Source: Epiperipatus broadwayi
Taxonomy: Eukaryota; Onychophora; Udeonychophora; Euonychophora; Peripatidae
Reading direction: 5' to 3'
NCBI GenBank assembly: GCA_028023455.1
Contig: JAQFVV010000143.1
Coordinates: forward strand, 2,702,001-2,766,000
DNA: 64,000 nucleotides
Numbering within the stretch: the stretch's first letter is position 1; the number at the start of each line of letters is the position of its first letter. Positions 35,115 to 48,419 of this stretch are shown in pieces. The notes beneath the pieces were generated by a model that did not search any database, was not told the DNA's origin, and saw only the letters and a program-made list of their open reading frames with translations. Made by a program: the position numbers and the translations under genes.

Positions 35115-35880
35115 ATTTATCTTTTTATAGATAATAAGTTTCATATCTCAGATCATGCAACAAAGAAAAACTGTTAATGGAAATACGCTGAATATACAAT
35201 GATGCAGACTATATCAAATTCTGTATAGCATATTAGTAAATGGAACTGTTTCTTCGAATATTGTCTTACTGCAGTCAATTTATCAATTAGGAAAGTTTCA
35301 TCAAAAATTATTTTACATTCATGATAGTTTAAAAACCATTTGATACTTTCACCATTTTTCATAAAGTCTACTAAATGTAACTCATCTAAAAGTTTCAAAT
35401 ACTGTATAAAATAATTTCATTAATTCTGTTAAATAATATAAAGACAGATGCTTCTAGAATTCCAGCAATACTGTAGAACTACTTTCAATAATATTCATTT
35501 ATCTTTTTATAGATAATAAGTTTCATATCTCAGATCATGACAACAAAGAAAAACTGTTAATGGAAATACGCTGAATATACAATGATGCAGACTATATCAA
35601 ATTCTGTATAGCATATTAGTAAATGGAACTGTTTCTTTGAATATTGTCTTACTGCAGTCAATTTATCAATTAGGAAAGTTTCATCAAAAATTATTTTACA
35701 TTCATGATAGTTTAAAAACCATTTGATACTTTCACCATTTTTCATAAAGTCTACTAAATGTAACTCATCTAAAAGTTTCAAATACTGTATAAAATAATTT
35801 CATTAATTCTGTTAAATAATATAAAGACAGATGCTTCTAGAAATCCAGCAATACTGTAGAACTACTTTCAATAATATTCA
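35115..35880. repeat. Recent tandem duplication, two copies of about 382 bp
   Basis: Units 35115-35496 and 35497-35880 are nearly identical. The differences I see are an extra A after GATCATG, CTTCGAAT against CTTTGAAT, and AGAATTCCAG against AGAAATCCAG. The join is head to tail. Both units retain the same 74-codon open frame on the - strand (35174-35398 and 35557-35781). Confidence 0.9.
35174..35401 (-). other. Unidentified exon-like open frame (duplicated at 35557-35784)
   Basis: The - strand frame follows a CAG that looks like an acceptor (TTTTATACAG|TAT) and reads YLKLLDELHLVDFMKN, GESIKWFLNYHECKI, then FDETFLIDKLTAVRQY before decaying into hydrophobic sequence and a stop. The amino acid composition is balanced and protein-like for such AT-rich DNA. 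It is perfectly kept in both tandem units, but that may only reflect how recent the duplication is. I do not recognise the protein. It could be a fragment of a retrocopied or transposon-borne gene, or chance. Confidence 0.3.
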
Positions 35881-35935
35881 TTTTGGAAAACATTTTAGAG
35901 AATTTTATTATTACATTTATAGAATAAATTATATT

Positions 35936-36017
35936 TACTAAGGCAATAAACCTAAAGCTTGTGCAGTTAAAAATGCAAAGGTAGGGACCTCTACAGGTCT
36001 TAACCACAAGCTTACGC
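35936..36017 (+). repeat. Fragment of the 10.6-11.5 kb triple-repeat family
   Basis: TTACTAAGGCAATAAACCTAAA, GGTAGGGACCTCTACAGGTC and CACAAGCTTACGC match the first third of the unit at 10626 and 10975. The fragment stops abruptly at 36017. Confidence 0.75.
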
Positions 36018-37439
36018 TAGGAAATCAGATCAGGAAATAAAAATAGCAGTTTTATTTTTGGCATGATACTTTTAATACTACTATTAATAATATTTCACAT
36101 AATTATTTGTCTTTAATTTTGTGAGATCAAAGAATCAAAAACAAAACTTTCATAGAATGACTATCAGAGAAAGTTGAATAGTAAATAAATTTGATTCAAC
36201 ATAATATTTACAAATATTAGTGTTTTATCATGTTGACTACAAGTTTTTTTCTATTAGAAATTTGAATCTATACTCATATAAGTAATAGTAAGTCTCCAAT
36301 ACCAATAAAATCTATGATTCCAAAAAATTCCTAACTTAAAAATTTACTCAATGCCCTTGCTTTATATGGTATGATAATTTCCAGTTAAATGATTATGGTA
36401 ACCATATCTCTTTCACAATTAGAGAGTTTGTTGAAATTATGTTTCAACTTAAAAGATCAATAACTCCATTTAAAAAATACAATAAACAGATGAACTAGTT
36501 GGATCATTTTATTAACTATTTTTTATTTAGAAGATATTATGTTTACATTTGCTTCCAAAATGTAAACATTATTCAAATTATATTACAGAAAAAGTGGATG
36601 ATAATAAATGAATTGGATAATTACAAGCAGAGTAATGGTTTTGTTATAAGATATGAAAAGAAAATCATTATTAAATTATATTCTATTTAACAAACACAAA
36701 GTAATTAATGTGTTATTAATAATGAACAAAGTATAGGTGAACAGATTATGATTGTGTAACAATCAATCATATATCTCTTATGTATCTCACAATCACAGTT
36801 TTGATAATCATTTTGTCATCAAAATTGATAAATATGGATTTTAAATTTATAATATTGCATGTATTTACTTTTGATAAGTACAATTTTAATTAACAATTGT
36901 TTCATTATAATTTTAAAAAAGACTGAAACTATTTACAATCCAAGTCGAAATATAAAATTCCAATATCTAAATCATTTTGACTTTTATTCAAAAATACAAT
37001 GTTCTTTTTTTTTTCTGCTTAATTTTTTTATAATTTTTTCTCATTTTAATCTTTCATCTTTTGATCAACTTGTTTGTCTCCTAAGAATATTGAAAGGTGT
37101 TCTAAATATATTTTTTGCTGCTGAATCAAAATAAGAAATCAGAATATTTTTATCATTTAGCATTTTCAAAAGATAAAATAAATGTTAATAATATTAACAA
37201 AAAATTTTCTGTAAAATTAGTAATTTATTCCTTCTAAAAGAAAGATCTGATAACACTGGAAAAATAATAAAGTCACAGCAGCAGAACGTTCATGATAAAA
37301 TCATGATTAAACATAATCAGAAGAGAACCCAAAAGTTACATAATAGATTGTATTTCTGCCTTAAAAGTACAAAAGAATCACTTCAAAAACATAGATTAAT
37401 AAAATGCATTAATTTACCTTCTACAATCAATACTTCCTC

Positions 37440-38205
37440 ACAGTGATGTATTTCCAATAGCAAATCCTCCAAAGTATGTAACTTTTAAGTGTGGGAGAAT
37501 CCAACCTGGAGAGAATCATACTGATCCACTATTCCATGCTATTTGTTCTGCAAAAGAACCATATTTGCTGTCAGAATGATGTTCATGATTTGGATTTATC
37601 TAAAAAGCAGGTTGAAATTTTCGGGTTCAACATTAAATAAGAAGAATCCAATGTATTGTGATAATCAAGTTTATTTTTTACAACAACTACTATAATGAAC
37701 TCAAAAAATACTTCTTCCAAGAAGATGGACTTGCATTTTTTAAAGATGTTAATTTAGTCATAGATGTTCTTGATCACAAATGCAGTATGATGAATATTAC
37801 TTATTCGTTGATTTCTCAAAAATCAGCTTCTTCATTTTACAAATAAGCCAACACAAACTTGTTTTTAGAAAAGATTCAATATCAAAAATATAAATGAAAT
37901 ATCTATGAATATATAAAGATTATTGCACTTTTTTTAGAATAGCAACTAGATTACACCAGACACTTTGAATGTTTTAAGGAAGACAATAAGATCAAGCAAT
38001 CTACCGTGTTTAGAAAGATTTGCCAAATCATATATGGCTTCTTTCAGACAAGACAAATATTGATCTTTTTCATTTACACATCAAACTAGGACTTATGAAA
38101 AACTTTGCAACAAAAGTTAATGAAAGGCAAATGAGAAAAAAAGATCTCTCATCAGTAATACTAAAATTTAAAGGAGAGGAAAGATTTGAGAGGAAATTTG
38201 AATGA
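37440..38205 (+). pseudogene. Decayed copy of a conserved uncharacterised protein family
   Basis: Three frames in order show protein-like homology to each other's continuation: VTFKCGRIQPG around 37480, then NELKKYFFQEDGLAFFKDVN with VIDVLDHK around 37700-37790, then LSDKTNIDLFHLHIKLGLMKNF around 38035-38105. The LHIKLGLMK(N/Q)F string and the preceding KYF...DGL.(F/Y)C.D(V/I) pattern belong, as far as I recall, to an uncharacterised family that is multicopy in several invertebrate genomes. I cannot name a function. The many stops show it is dead. Confidence 0.4.
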
Positions 38206-39589
38206 ATTTGATAAAGTTGCATGCCAAAGTTTCAAAAGTATCTAACAAATTTTTGGAAATTCCTAAGCTCAAAAATATTCTGAAGTGGATGACTTTCTTT
38301 AGTCTTAGCAGATTATGTTCAATGTATTTTTAAATGTTCATTTTGGACTCACATTTTGCAAATATATGAATTTTTAAAAATTAAATTGCAAGTCATTCAA
38401 AAACCATAACTATTAGAGAAATTTTACAAATAAAAGTATGAGTCACATTAATTTCATCTTCGGGAAGTGGAATTTTTTTTTTCTTTCTTAGTATAATATG
38501 ATGCTAATTATATAATGAAAATTATGTAACCTCTTTAATTATAAACTGATACATATTTTTATATAATGATTTTTTTGATTACAATGGTCAAAATTATCTT
38601 TTTTTTAAATACATTTTTGCAAATCTATGTAAACAGGCATGATCTTAATTTTATCTAACGTAATACTGCAGCTTCATCAGAATCAATGATTTTATTTCAT
38701 AACACATAAGTATTTCTTTTTATTTTAACAATGCAGATTCCTAATTATTAAATCTATCTGACAAAACAAAAACTGTCTCAAAAAATTATCATTTAATTTA
38801 TGAAATAATTAAAAAAAAACTAATGATATATTGTACATATCTATTTACACACTGCAATAACGATAGTCCAATTGCTGTTTAAAGTATTTTTTAACTTTTT
38901 TTAGGCCTACATCATTTAAAATATAAGTGCTTAATGTGTCTACATAGTAATTAAGTAAGATCAAAGGAATTAGAAGCCAATAATTCACTATATTTACTCT
39001 ATTATAAAGCCACTTATTGAAAACTTAAGTAATCAATGGGCATTAGATGGTAGTGTTTGGATTTAAAGCCTTAAGGTATTTTTAAATGCTTTCATTTAAG
39101 TTAGAAACTCTGTATGTTTAGTGGTTAGTTATAAATTTTGAAAAGTAAGATTTAATATATTTCTATCAAAAAGATTTGCTTCAGATATTGTACATATCAA
39201 ACCAGGCAAAACTCTCCATACAGTATTGCCACTCAGTGCAAGCCAGAGTAATCATGTGATGTCTATTGTACATATGTTATAAATTGATGGCAATGCAATT
39301 GCCAATAAAATATTTCATATTGGGCCCTGGATTGTAGAGGGGTTAGTTGAGCAAATTTCAAATATATTGATATCAGATAAGTTTTCACGATGTGAGCAAA
39401 AGAGCAATATATGTGTATTTTTTAAAAAAGCCAAGATTAAAATGTGTTTTAGCGAATATTTAAAATTGATTTTAAAAAAATCTTGATTGTAAAAGTTGAT
39501 TTGTTTGAAACACTTTTCCAAATAAACAAAGTTATATTGTAAACGATCTTTAATAAGTGTGATTTTACTTTCAAATATGAAACAGATGT

Positions 39590-39900
39590 TGACATTTGAA
39601 ATAATTGCAAAAAATACCCAAATGCTAAAAACTTTTATTACATATAAAAATATTTTTATAATAAATACTTTTATTTACTGTGAGCTAAAAAATCAACAAA
39701 TAATTTTTTCTTCAATCACAATTCAGGTTTTTATACTTGAAATAAAAGCATGGAGTGTCCAGAAATTAAGTAATTCAATAATCAATTTTTACAATGAAGA
39801 ATTGAATTACTTAATTTGTGGACAACCCATGCTTTTATTTCGAATTGAAGAAACAATAAAAGTGTTTATTACAAAAATATTATATAATGTAATGATCCAA
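39590..39900. repeat. Palindromic (foldback) element
   Basis: GAAATAAAAGCATGG, GTCCAGAAATTAAGTAATTCAA (39738-39779) is inverted at 39797-39842 (GAATTGAATTACTTAATTTG, GGACAACCCATGCTTTTATTTC). Weaker inverted similarity continues outward for about 100 bp on each side (ACTTTTATTACATATAAAA against the complement of TTTATTACAAAAATATTATA). The inner GG(A/T)(G/T)TGTCCA edge resembles a mariner-type terminus, but no target duplication is evident. Confidence 0.6.
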
Positions 39901-40659
39901 AAATGCACAGCTAACATGGAAATCACCTAAGGGTAATTTGCATGCAGCTCCACATTCTGACGTCAAAAAATCAAAAACTTTCTTTTTATATGTGCTAGAT
40001 TCAGTTAGATGAAAGATTCTTATATTTTAATTATCATTAATTGATTGCAATAAAAGACAAGTGCTAGAATAATGAAAAATTACCATTTATTTATGTATAT
40101 ACATAATGACAAAACAAATATTAACACAATTGACAGAAATCCTCAGGAAACATCAGTCTATTGGTCTTTTCTCCAGGATTGACTTTAAAATAATAACCCT
40201 AGCTAGTTTGATAAAGAATTAATATGATTAGATATTTACTGGCTCATTATGCAAGGCCAATACACAGCCCGATGCATTTTAAGCAGTCCCTGGGTAAATC
40301 CAGACTTGCTGCACCGACTAACTATAATTATTAATGCTTATTAATATAACCTTACAAACTGTAGGATATGCTAAAATCATTTAATAAACTATACTATTAG
40401 AAGAACTAAACTAACATAAATTCTTTTAGATTGTAGTGCTTGAAAAACTAATACCAAGCAACTTGAATAAGGGATAACAAAATATCATGAGATGCTTTTT
40501 AACGTCTGTTTTAATACTAATCAAATAAATATTGCCAAATGCCCAGGTAGGAATCATGCATCTACTTGGCATTAGTGACTGAAACTGATAAACTAACTGG
40601 TAGGAATGGATGCCTACCTGATAAATAATGATAATGTTAAGTAAGTATAAGTGACTTAA

Positions 40660-40870
40660 ATCACTAAACATCACATGATCACCATTCTTTAGCTTACACA
40701 AGCTGTTTACACAGAGGCAAAACTCTCCATACAGTAGTGCTAATTAGTACAAGCCAGAATAATCAATGGAGATACAAGAAGGTTTGTGCACTAGACAGGG
40801 ATTTTATGCACAAACCTTCCTGCATCACTGAGTGACTATTGTATGGAGAGTTTTGCCTCTGTTTAAGTGT
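40660..40870. repeat. Foldback repeat, family FB-A copy 3 (short)
   Basis: Left: AACATCACATGATCACCATTC, CACAGAGGCAAAACTCTCC, ATACAGTAGTGC. Right: GCACAAACCTTCCTGCATC, then ATTGTATGGAGAGTTTTGCCTCTG. The arms are inverted copies with almost no spacer and lack the part that carries the hammerhead-like motif. Only about 210 bp remain. Confidence 0.75.
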
Positions 40871-42054
40871 AAGTGACAAGAACAAATCTGCATTACACTT
40901 ATTTATAGGCAATCAAAGAATATGTATAACATATATACAGTAGAAATGGGCATCTATGGAATAAATACTACTCAAACTAAATTGCTGAGTGCGAGCAACA
41001 GGAAATGGCATCTGCTCACACTCATTTCTGGACAATAAAATTTTATATATACAAAGCAGCCTAAAATAATATATACAAATATCTTTTGCAATGCCTGCCT
41101 ATCCAGACCTGTGAGGGTATTTTGCTTAAAACTGTAAACTTTTACAACTATGAAAAACAATCTTTCTTAATTTATTTAATCTGTCTATGCAGTTTTTTAT
41201 TCTATCCAGAGGCCAATAATCTGCATTATTTACATTAATGATCAAATTGTTATTCTAATTCTTAACTCTTATTTTAAAATAATTGACAAAATAATATTAA
41301 AGATGCTTAGTGAATGGCGAGGGTTGCAACTACTGGCTAATTGTTTTATTATCAATATTTTCTTTTTGTGTTAAGCCGTTTGAACTGTGGCACATATAAT
41401 AAAATTAGGCTAGCTATCACCATTCTGATTTTTAAACATATATATATTTTTATGTAAAATAAATCATAACAAAACTTTTTGTGGAAATGAAATATACAGA
41501 TAATAGGAGATTAAATATCGAATGATAGTGAAATAAAGCCATAATTGTATATAATTAAAATTCATACAAATTACCCTTTTCATCTTTTAATAATTCATGT
41601 TCTGAATTCAGGTACTTGTAGACTTTTTGCGGCAAAGTAGGTATAACATAACTATATTTGCTGATATTCTGCAAAGATTCTGGGCTCATTCTTGATGACT
41701 GAAATGGTCTTCATTAATACACATTTCTACCTTATTCAATGGGTAGTATTTGACAGTGTTCCTCTCACTGAATGATGGCTGGTCTCTTTCCTGAAGCTAT
41801 AGACACTTTTGAAGTTAGGCATCATATAGTTCACATATATTCTGGATACAACAATCAATGTAATGGTTGTTCAGTGCATTACGGCAACTTCACTATTTCA
41901 TGATGGACCTAAGCGTGCACTCTGCTGACTTGGCTAGAGTGGAGTAGATGGCGGGCTTCTCTAGTCTGCCATTATATTTTAATGTTGCTTTTGACAGTCA
42001 AGAAAGAATGAATGAACAAATAATAATAAATAATCAAAGCATAATAATTTGATC

Positions 42055-42560
42055 TTCTGAGAGACTCCTATTTATAGTTCACTAAGCTATCTTATCTGTT
42101 TTCATCATGGTTCAATTGCAGATATCGATTTATTAGTTGCAGATTAGTCCTATACTTTAATGTGGTCTGTGGCTTACTGGTCAATTACCGACTTTACAAA
42201 ATTAGCTTTGAAAAAGGATTACAACAAAATAAAAGATAATGTTTTGACTAAACAACATTTTTCTTCTAATTAGCTGGTCTAATTAACTAGAATTTAATTA
42301 AAATAATGTAATTTTCACCCACCTAATTATAAAATAACTTAACAATTGTTAATTAATAAAGTATTTTGTTTTAAATTACTTAAATAAGTTTAGAATTAAT
42401 GAGACTTAATATATTATGCCCATGTGTATACTTATATATATATTTTCTGTCAAAGAAAAAATGTAAAAACTTTCATTTACAATTCCTAATGAATTTTTAA
42501 ATTATATACGTGAAGCACATATCTATCACTTCAATATATATATTAAGGTTATTAGCTTCA
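42055..42560 (+). repeat. Diverged dispersed repeat (second copy near 57300-57880)
   Basis: Collinear similar blocks occur in both places. TGTGGTCTGTGGCT(T/A) is at 42162 and about 57416. TGAAGCACATATCTAT..., then CAATATAT, is near 42510, with TGAAGTACATATATGA and a similar continuation near 57812. AT-rich blocks between them follow the same order. The family is not recognised and no ends are defined. Confidence 0.4.
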
Positions 42561-44164
42561 AAAATATAAAAAGAGTAAAGATACCTACTGAATGTGTGAG
42601 GAAAAATCTGATGTTCCTTATTGAAAAATCACAATGATCAGAAACTAGTTTGGATATTTTGATATAGCACTACTACGTAGTAACCAATGATAAATGTTTG
42701 AATAGATGACACTGAAGAAAAATATATAAATTAATTACGGCTCCTAATGCGGATATTGAAATTAAGTAGAGAAAGTATATAATGCTTTGTTTGGAAAGAA
42801 AAATGTGAAATTACTGAAATTATAAAAAGTTTTAAAAAATAATTTCATAAAATTGATCATTTAATAAATATTTAGGATGGTCAACATAATTAACATTTTG
42901 GACTATTTTATTTCAAATATTTTTCTAAAAAAAATTCTGCATTTTATTTAAATAAATAGATTAATCATGTCATTAAACTATTTTTTTAGTTAATTTATTT
43001 TATTTCATAGTATAATTTATGTAATCAGACATTTAGGTCTCATACTATAGTGTAAACATAAGTTGCACTATTGTTGAACCAATTTAAAAATTTTTTATTA
43101 AATAATTCACACATTCCTGAATTTTAATTAAATAAATAAATTTATTTAGTTATATATTCAGAAGAATGTCAGATTTCTTTTCTCGGATAATTCAATTAAA
43201 AAGTATACTTTTTATTTATACTCTATAGAATGTTATTTTTGAACAAAAATGCTTAAAAGATTAAATTGTTTAATGCAGACAGGAATGTATTCCTGAGAAT
43301 GTAAAAAAAAAAATGTTATTGTAAAAATGTCTTAAAATATCTGTGAAAAAAATATTACAAAACAAAACAATCTATATAAAAACTTCAGAGATGGTTATTT
43401 AGTTCATTTTAGAGTCAAAAGAAATTAACAGGTTGTTAATTATAAGAGTGAAGAGCTATCACTTACCAGTGAGGTAAAAAAACTACCTCAAGGCAGTCAT
43501 TTATCAATCTAAAAGTTGAATATATTCGGAGACTATTGGCAAGACTATGTGATTTACTTAATCTAATGTCTATTTGCTACAACTCTCAAAGAATCAACTG
43601 CTGAAAATCTACTTCCGAACTTCTCTAAACTGTCACTGAAATAAGCATATGCATCAAGCAAACACATCTAATAAGTCAGCTCAATTAGCCGAATCTTCCC
43701 AAACATATTAACAAAAACCAAGCCATAAGTGAATAACTATATATTGAAACCAATTATAGAAATTTTAGTCTTATAAGCAAGTTAAAATTTGAAATTATTA
43801 TTATTTCTACTAACAAATTCATACTCAATTTACCTACAAGTCAAGAAAAAAAATATTACTCCAAATACATATGCAAGTCAAAAGAAATTTTATAATCATA
43901 AGAATTTCATTATTTATAATTTTGACATTTATAATTTTTACAATAACGTTGCTATGGATGCAGTCAAGAAGGGAAACATTTATACTGCTAACTCAGATTC
44001 TGCAAATACTTTATACAATTTATTCTCTCTCTATATATATATATATATACTTTACATAATTTATTTGAATCTAGCTATTTAGTGCATTAAATAATTGCTA
44101 CATTATCTTTGTAACTTCCCAAATTATTTAATCTAATCTTACTAGCCTATTTATATTTACAATA

Positions 44165-44238
44165 GAATTCTATTTAGAAAGTAATAAACCCTCCTCATGA
44201 TTCTAGTTAGGAGGGTTTATTACCTTCTAAACAGAATT
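44165..44238. repeat. Short perfect-looking hairpin (miniature foldback)
   Basis: AATTCT(A)TTTAGAAAGTAATAAACCCTCCT on the left and its complement AGGAGGGTTTATTACCTTCTAAACAGAATT on the right pair over about 29 of 30 positions around a 13 nt loop. It could be a very small MITE or a structured RNA in the intron. The GC-containing AGGAGGG core stands out from the AT-rich surroundings. Confidence 0.7.
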
Positions 44239-47200
44239 ACATTTGTATTATTATTTTATAATTTTGGTTTTCTTTTTTTTTTTTTGCTCCATGCTTTTAA
44301 TTTCATTTTTATATTGTTATACAATCTAGTTTGACTGAAATGTAAACAAGTGTTTTTATAGGTGGCACCTAAAATAAATATTTGTTCTTTCCAATTATTT
44401 ATTTACAAATCAGTTATTATTAAAATTAATAGGTATATAGGTAAATGCCACATATACCACCAGAGCTAAATCTCATTAATATATTACATAATTGGTATTC
44501 TAAACATGTGAAAAAAAAAAATCTAAGTATTTATATATATTTCCTCAAGAAGCTCCATTACAGTATATATATATATTCTAACCTGTAACTATGTGTATCC
44601 TCACTTCAGAATAGTATATGATATAAAATAAACCGGTTTCTATCTCAGTTAATAATTAATAACTAAAATATTCAGCATTAAAATTAAAATATTTCACTAG
44701 CTCAAATTTTAAAATACGAATAAGGTTCAGTTTATAAAATAAATTAAATAAATATTTAATATTTTCATGAGACTTGAAATGAAAATACAGGTGACAAGAT
44801 AGATTACATTGAGCCAATATCCCACCGGATACTACCTCAATGGCATAAGAACACTATCCCCCCTTTATTACTATTTCAAATAACAAACTCATAGTATTCT
44901 TATGACTTTAATAACTTCTACTCACTAAGATTAAACTAATAATTAAATCTTAATCTTCTATTTATAATAATCTAGCTCAATAAAATAATCTCAGGTTCAT
45001 AAAGTTTATTCTAAGTTAATTTAAAAATACGGTAGTAAAATATGAGAAGGGATTTTATGTCATAATCTACTACACTTAAACTAATAATAATAATAATATT
45101 CTTCATTGTTTAATTACTACTGGATATCTTTTCTTTTCGTTATATTTTTATTACCATAATAAAATAATAAAATAATTTTATATAATCTTTTATCTTCATG
45201 AATATAATAAATAAATACGTGGTAGCATTTGATAATCTGATAAACAAAATGTGTGTGGCAACTGATAGCATATAATTTAATATAATATTGTGATAACTGA
45301 TTTATGACCAATAAAACAATGTAAAATTATAATTATTTAATTAAATGAATACCAATAAAATATTTAAATTCTTAAATAATTCTCTATTTATATTTGTGCA
45401 AAATTATATATTTGTTTCAATTATTATGCATATATCGTGATTTCATGCAGCGATGTGGAGAAATAAATAACTCGGACACAAAATTTTTGAAATAACAAAA
45501 TTTAACTACGTTTATCACTAACAACAAATAAATAAACAATTTATTTACACTATTTACAGTGGATATCCTTAACTTTTTTACTTTACAGTTTGATCTACCG
45601 GGTTATATAAAAAAAATAATTTATATTTCAATTATATCTTTATTTAGATTTAGGACAAAATTAAAAAAAAAATGTTACTATTTGGTTTCTCATTATGGTT
45701 AACTTATTACAAATATATTTATCTACTTTATTAGCAACAGTATTTTATCCTTAATATTATTAAACTATCTTATTTTAAAAATTCATACTTAGAAAAACAT
45801 TCTATAGAAAACAAAATTTTATAATGAGTATGGATTTCTCAAGATATTAAAAAAAAATTTCATCTTGCAAAGTCAAAGATGTTACACAAAATATTATCCA
45901 AAATTCAGTACTAGATTTTAGTATTTATCACACAATGTTTACTAATCATAATATATTCTTCTTTAAGCCTTACTTTAGTATGATATAAGTGTAATCACTA
46001 ATATATTTCTGTTAATCAATAAACAAAATATATGCTATGCATATTGTTTACATAATTTACTTTGTACTATTGTATTTTAAAAATATGCAATACTTATTTT
46101 TTTCTTAAAAAAAAAAAAAATACTAAAGCATTTAAAATTATTATCACTTTAAAGAAAATATCTTTGTTTAGATACTTTATTTTAAAAAAGTTTATATTTC
46201 ATTTCCGAAATAAAATTCAAAATATATTCTATGATTCTTTTCTTTCCTTAGGATACTTTGGATCTTCAATTTTAAGTTATAACGTCCTATTCCTTCTAAG
46301 TAAATAAACCAATCTTATACAAAACGATAGCATAACCTAAGTTCTAAATTATTTATCATTTCTCTTAAACATATCTTACTGAGCGATGCAGTTACATGAA
46401 TAAAGATAGCGAAAACAGATGCATAGGACGAGGTATGACATTTACCTGCCTAATATCCTCTAGTACAGGGACAATGTTAAAGCTATTTCTTCAGCTTTAT
46501 TAGAACATGAAATATTTAAAGAAATATAAACACTGTCCAAATAAAATGTGTATCAGTCATAGAGCTTTGTTAACTATGCTGATATTCACATAAAAACTAA
46601 ATATTATTTCCATTCCTTATAACATCCTATTTCTTAAAACATCATCTTGGTTTCCTGTTCACTAAGTACTTCCAAGCCACTATCTCAACATTATTTCTCA
46701 AGATTTTCCACATCTTACATCGATAAATAACTATCTGCATTTACAAAACAATAAATAAAATTCATTAATAGTTAAACAATCTAGCTGTTCCACAAGAAAA
46801 GTCTGCTTACTTCATTATTCTATATGTCTAATCATATACAATCTACTTAGACAAGATTTGAATATCCCATAACATGAAAATTTTAAAAGAATCACATAAT
46901 TATTTGTTATGTTGGATTATATCACTAATAAAAAAAAAATCGTCATATGCATATTTTCAAATCAATCCTATCTCATAATGTTTTTTAAAATGTTGTATGA
47001 AATGCGGTACATATAAGTATAAAAAACTTTTACACTTCATTCTTCCAATTTATGGATGATCTAAAGAAAACAAAAAAATATACATTATAAATTATCAATA
47101 GTTATTATTATTACCAATAACCTTTATCTAGTCATCGTGTTCAGTAGGCTTCCTTTATCCACTTGAGCATTGCAGATATAAAAAAAAATTCACACCCATA

Positions 47201-48419
47201 CACTTTATATTAAAATATTTTTAGCTAAATTATTAGATTGTTATATTATAAAATTTTAATATTAATAAATTAATGTTTTTATGTTTTCCTAATCTTATAA
47301 AAAATTTAGATTTAAACTAGGTTAACAAAATAAAAGAAATCAAAACTATAATTACATATTTTCTTGATGATAGTTCCTGATAAGTCCAAAATGTTTATTA
47401 TTTTCTCTAGAGTTTTTAAAAATGTTCTCCTCCAAGCGCGTTAAAGTTTAAAATAAAAATAATTATTAATCCATTTAGTAAAATTTATAGAAAATAATCC
47501 TTGGTTTTAGTATTTAGGACGATAATTATTAAATCATAATATTAATTAATCCCGTAAAGTTTTTTTTTTAAGTATTTTCTCTGCCGGCGTATCCATGCAT
47601 ATTCCATCTAATTTAGCTTTAGTTATCCGATAAACTTTTAAGTACTATTTGTATTTTTATGGATCCATCTTTTATTCAACTATATGTTCAATTTTTTATA
47701 TAAGTTTCCTTCTTAATACATTTAAACTTTCGTTTGATATTTTTATATATCACTTTAAAAAAAAAAAAAATGCTACCTTCAGAAAGTATATAACATTTTA
47801 CTCCTTTGAATATAATATTCTATAAAATGATTCATGAGATATAATTGTCTTATTACTATTTAAAAATAAATCTTGGATAAACTTATAAATAATACGTTTC
47901 AATACATTTTTTTTTTAGACTCCGTATAATGTCCGAGCTGTGGTTTTTTTTATGTATCAAAACAGTTCTTCGGTTATGCATTAATAAAGCTGTATCAATA
48001 AATATTCCAAACATTTTTACAGTATTACAATTTCTATCCATTTTATTCCACAGTATATCCATTTTTTATTGCGAAGTTTAGGTTAAATTTTTTAGATAAA
48101 ATACGACTGGTAAGTACTTTAAAAATTAGAAAATCATTTTCACGAAGTTTCTAAAATATATTATTTTTTTAACACCCTCTTTTGCAAAAATACTCTTAAA
48201 AATCAGCAAATCTCTGCTGAGGTAAGAAGCAATCCTTAAGTTCTCCGATGTAAGTATTTATTTTTTACTTTTGTTCCAACTTGTTATTTCGCAAAACAAA
48301 CATAATACAGGAAAAATCGAATTATATAATAGATTAATAGTGTTTTTTGAAAAATATCGGTGTGTTTTAATATCTTTTTTTTTAAAATAAAAAAATACTG
48401 ACTTGAGCAAGAATAAATC

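Noticed and set aside
36499-37134. Open frames of 60-90 codons rich in Ile, Phe, Lys and Asn (also at 39559, 43789 and 46062)
   Set aside because: The composition is what random AT-rich DNA gives, and no motif, splice context or homology is visible.
45455-47965. CTCGGAC at 45472 and GTCCGAG at 47929 as possible terminal repeats of a 2.5 kb element
   Set aside because: Only seven bases match, with no continued inverted similarity, no target duplication and no coding content between them.
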